Assembly: GCF_024609785.1 (NCBI RefSeq)
Contig: NZ_JANHJQ010000002.1
Span: 124,001 to 188,000 of the forward strand
Source: Pseudalkalibacillus decolorationis
Lineage (GTDB): Bacteria > Bacillota > Bacilli > Bacillales > Fictibacillaceae
Direction of reading: 5' to 3'
Length of the DNA: 64,000 nucleotides
A model generated the notes under the pieces. The model was not told where the DNA came from. It did not search any database and worked only from the letters and a program-made list of their open reading frames with translations. The translations under genes and the position numbers were made by a program. This document shows positions 62,975 through 64,000 of the stretch, in pieces (position 1 is the stretch's first letter; each line of letters starts with the position of its first letter).

Positions 62975-63801
62975 TACGCTCGCCCCCTTCCTTCAAATAA
63001 CTCTTTCCTTTCTAAAAGAACGGAAATTAACTGCTCTACCTTTTCTGCAGGATTACCTTCCAGGACTTTTCCACCTTCTGGTTTAGGTGGAGCCCATACT
63101 TTTGCAACAATGGTCGGTGATCCTTTTAAGCCTAGTTGCTTAATATCGACATCTTCTAAATCATCTACAGACCATATATGAGGATCATAACGTGTTGCCT
63201 TCAGCATGTTTGGAAACGAAGCGTATGGCACTTCATTGATTTCCTTTTCCACAGAAAGCAAACACGGCAAAGATGATTGTATGACTTCATGTCCGTCCTC
63301 AATCTTTCTATGAACGATCACGTACCCATCCTGCTTATTTACTTCCTCCACTTTCTTGACAGAGGTCAGCGGTGGAATATCAAGACGTCTGGCTATACCC
63401 GGCCCAACTTGTCCGGTATCACCATCAATGGTCATCTTTCCACAGATGACGAGGTCGACCGGTTTAATTTGTGAGATTTTCTCTAAAGCCTTTGTGAGAG
63501 CATAGCTTGTTGCGAGCGTATCTGCCCCTGCGAACTTTCGGTCAGAGATCATGTACCCCTCATCTGCTCCGATTGCAATACATTTCTTAATCGCTTTAAC
63601 TGCTGGGGGCGGACCCATTGTTAAGACAGAAACCGTGCCCCCGTATCTTTCTCGAATTCGGACAGCTTCCTCTACTGCATGCTCATCATAAGGATTCAAA
63701 ATCGCCGGTGCACTGGCACGATCCATGGTGTTTGTTTTTGGATTCATCTTGATGATTTTCGTATCAGGCACTTGCTTGATGCAAGCGACGATATGTAGCA
63801 T
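62974..63801 (-). CDS. fixA: Electron-transfer flavoprotein beta subunit FixA (275 aa)
   Basis: ETF beta family. The N-terminal IVACIKQVPDTK and INPYDEHAVEEAVR-like (NPYDEHAVEEAV) blocks are typical, as is DGDTGQVGPGIAR near 120. GAGAGGG lies just before ATG 63801; the longer frame to 63861 is unlikely. First gene of the fixABCX operon. Confidence 0.93.
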   Translation of the reverse strand: MLHIVACIKQVPDTKIIKMNPKTNTMDRASAPAILNPYDEHAVEEAVRIRERYGGTVSVLTMGPPPAVKAIKKCIAIGADEGYMISDRKFAGADTLATSYALTKALEKISQIKPVDLVICGKMTIDGDTGQVGPGIARRLDIPPLTSVKKVEEVNKQDGYVIVHRKIEDGHEVIQSSLPCLLSVEKEINEVPYASFPNMLKATRYDPHIWSVDDLEDVDIKQLGLKGSPTIVAKVWAPPKPEGGKVLEGNPAEKVEQLISVLLERKELFEGRGRA

Positions 63802-64000
63802 TTCACCCTCTCCTTCATTACGAAAATCGTTAATTTTTTTCAAATGTCGGATTAACTTCATTAATATTACTATATTAGGTGAGGTGGCAATACATGCGGA
63901 TTTTAGGAGATTGAAAGAAACACTTTGGGAGAAAAAGTTTTATAAAAAAGGTTTTTTTTCAAATATGTATTGAGCCTTCCCGTTTCAACATTTGATTATC

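Noticed and set aside
63725-63973. 82-aa plus-strand frame at the right end
   Set aside because: It is antisense to fixA in its first part and low-complexity after; no ribosome-binding site.

Overview
The window reads as chromosome of a spore-forming, low-GC member of the Bacillaceae. The evidence is a GerA/GerB/GerC germination receptor operon, CotF-like coat proteins, sporulenol synthase, a KatX-type catalase, HutP/HutH, the yoaS-yozG-yoaT operon, AprX, and strong AGGAGG ribosome-binding sites with frequent TTG and GTG starts. No rRNA, tRNA, CRISPR array, complete insertion sequence or prophage was seen. Genus cannot be fixed from the sequence alone.

Layout. 1-8.3 kb: tail of an unknown gene, a DUF3231 protein, a small membrane protein, an IS relic with strong hairpins, sporulenol synthase, a DUF2515/membrane-protein pair and a catalase. 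8.5-13.3 kb: an aminotransferase, a GntR(YtrA)/DUF1648 operon, and the yoaS-yozG-yoaT operon, whose last gene carries an apparent single-base frameshift. 13.5-25.1 kb: an MBL hydrolase, cobT, a LysM/beta-propeller protein, a 58-aa orphan, a divergent MocR regulator/EamA exporter pair, a stand-alone relative of the InhA propeptide beside immune inhibitor A, and a YkvI-type transporter. 25.4-29.3 kb: histidine catabolism, with a YuiF-type permease (candidate histidine transporter), hutH and hutP, and a HutP-type attenuator between hutP and hutH. 29.6-37.2 kb: a TauE exporter, branched-chain aminotransferase, three small membrane proteins, a two-component system, a DinB protein and YkuK.

37.4-47.6 kb is the centrepiece: an eleven-gene minus-strand operon for cobalamin uptake and late B12 assembly (btuF, btuC, btuD-cbiZ fusion, cbiB, cobD, cobU, cobQ, cobS, cobC-like, a second CobU-like gene, PduO-type adenosyltransferase), headed by a cobalamin riboswitch with a terminator. 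cobT lies about 22 kb away. Corrinoid would be imported by BtuFCD, the cobinamide amide bond cut by CbiZ, the aminopropanol arm rebuilt by CobD/CbiB, GDP added by CobU, and the lower ligand added by CobT/CobS.

47.9-64 kb: AprX protease, a CotF-like pair, a DnaJ-type zinc-finger peptide, an Aquifex-type aconitase, a germination receptor operon, a Rieske-domain protein with a large helical part, an orphan protein, and a fixABCX electron-transfer operon.

Three families of dispersed intergenic repeats run through the window. Family A is a variable-length element with inverted-repeat ends. Families B and C are hairpin elements sharing one left-hand module, and both end in a hairpin plus T-tract. 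One B copy supplies the last codons and stop of hutH, and one C copy supplies the stop of the zinc-finger gene.
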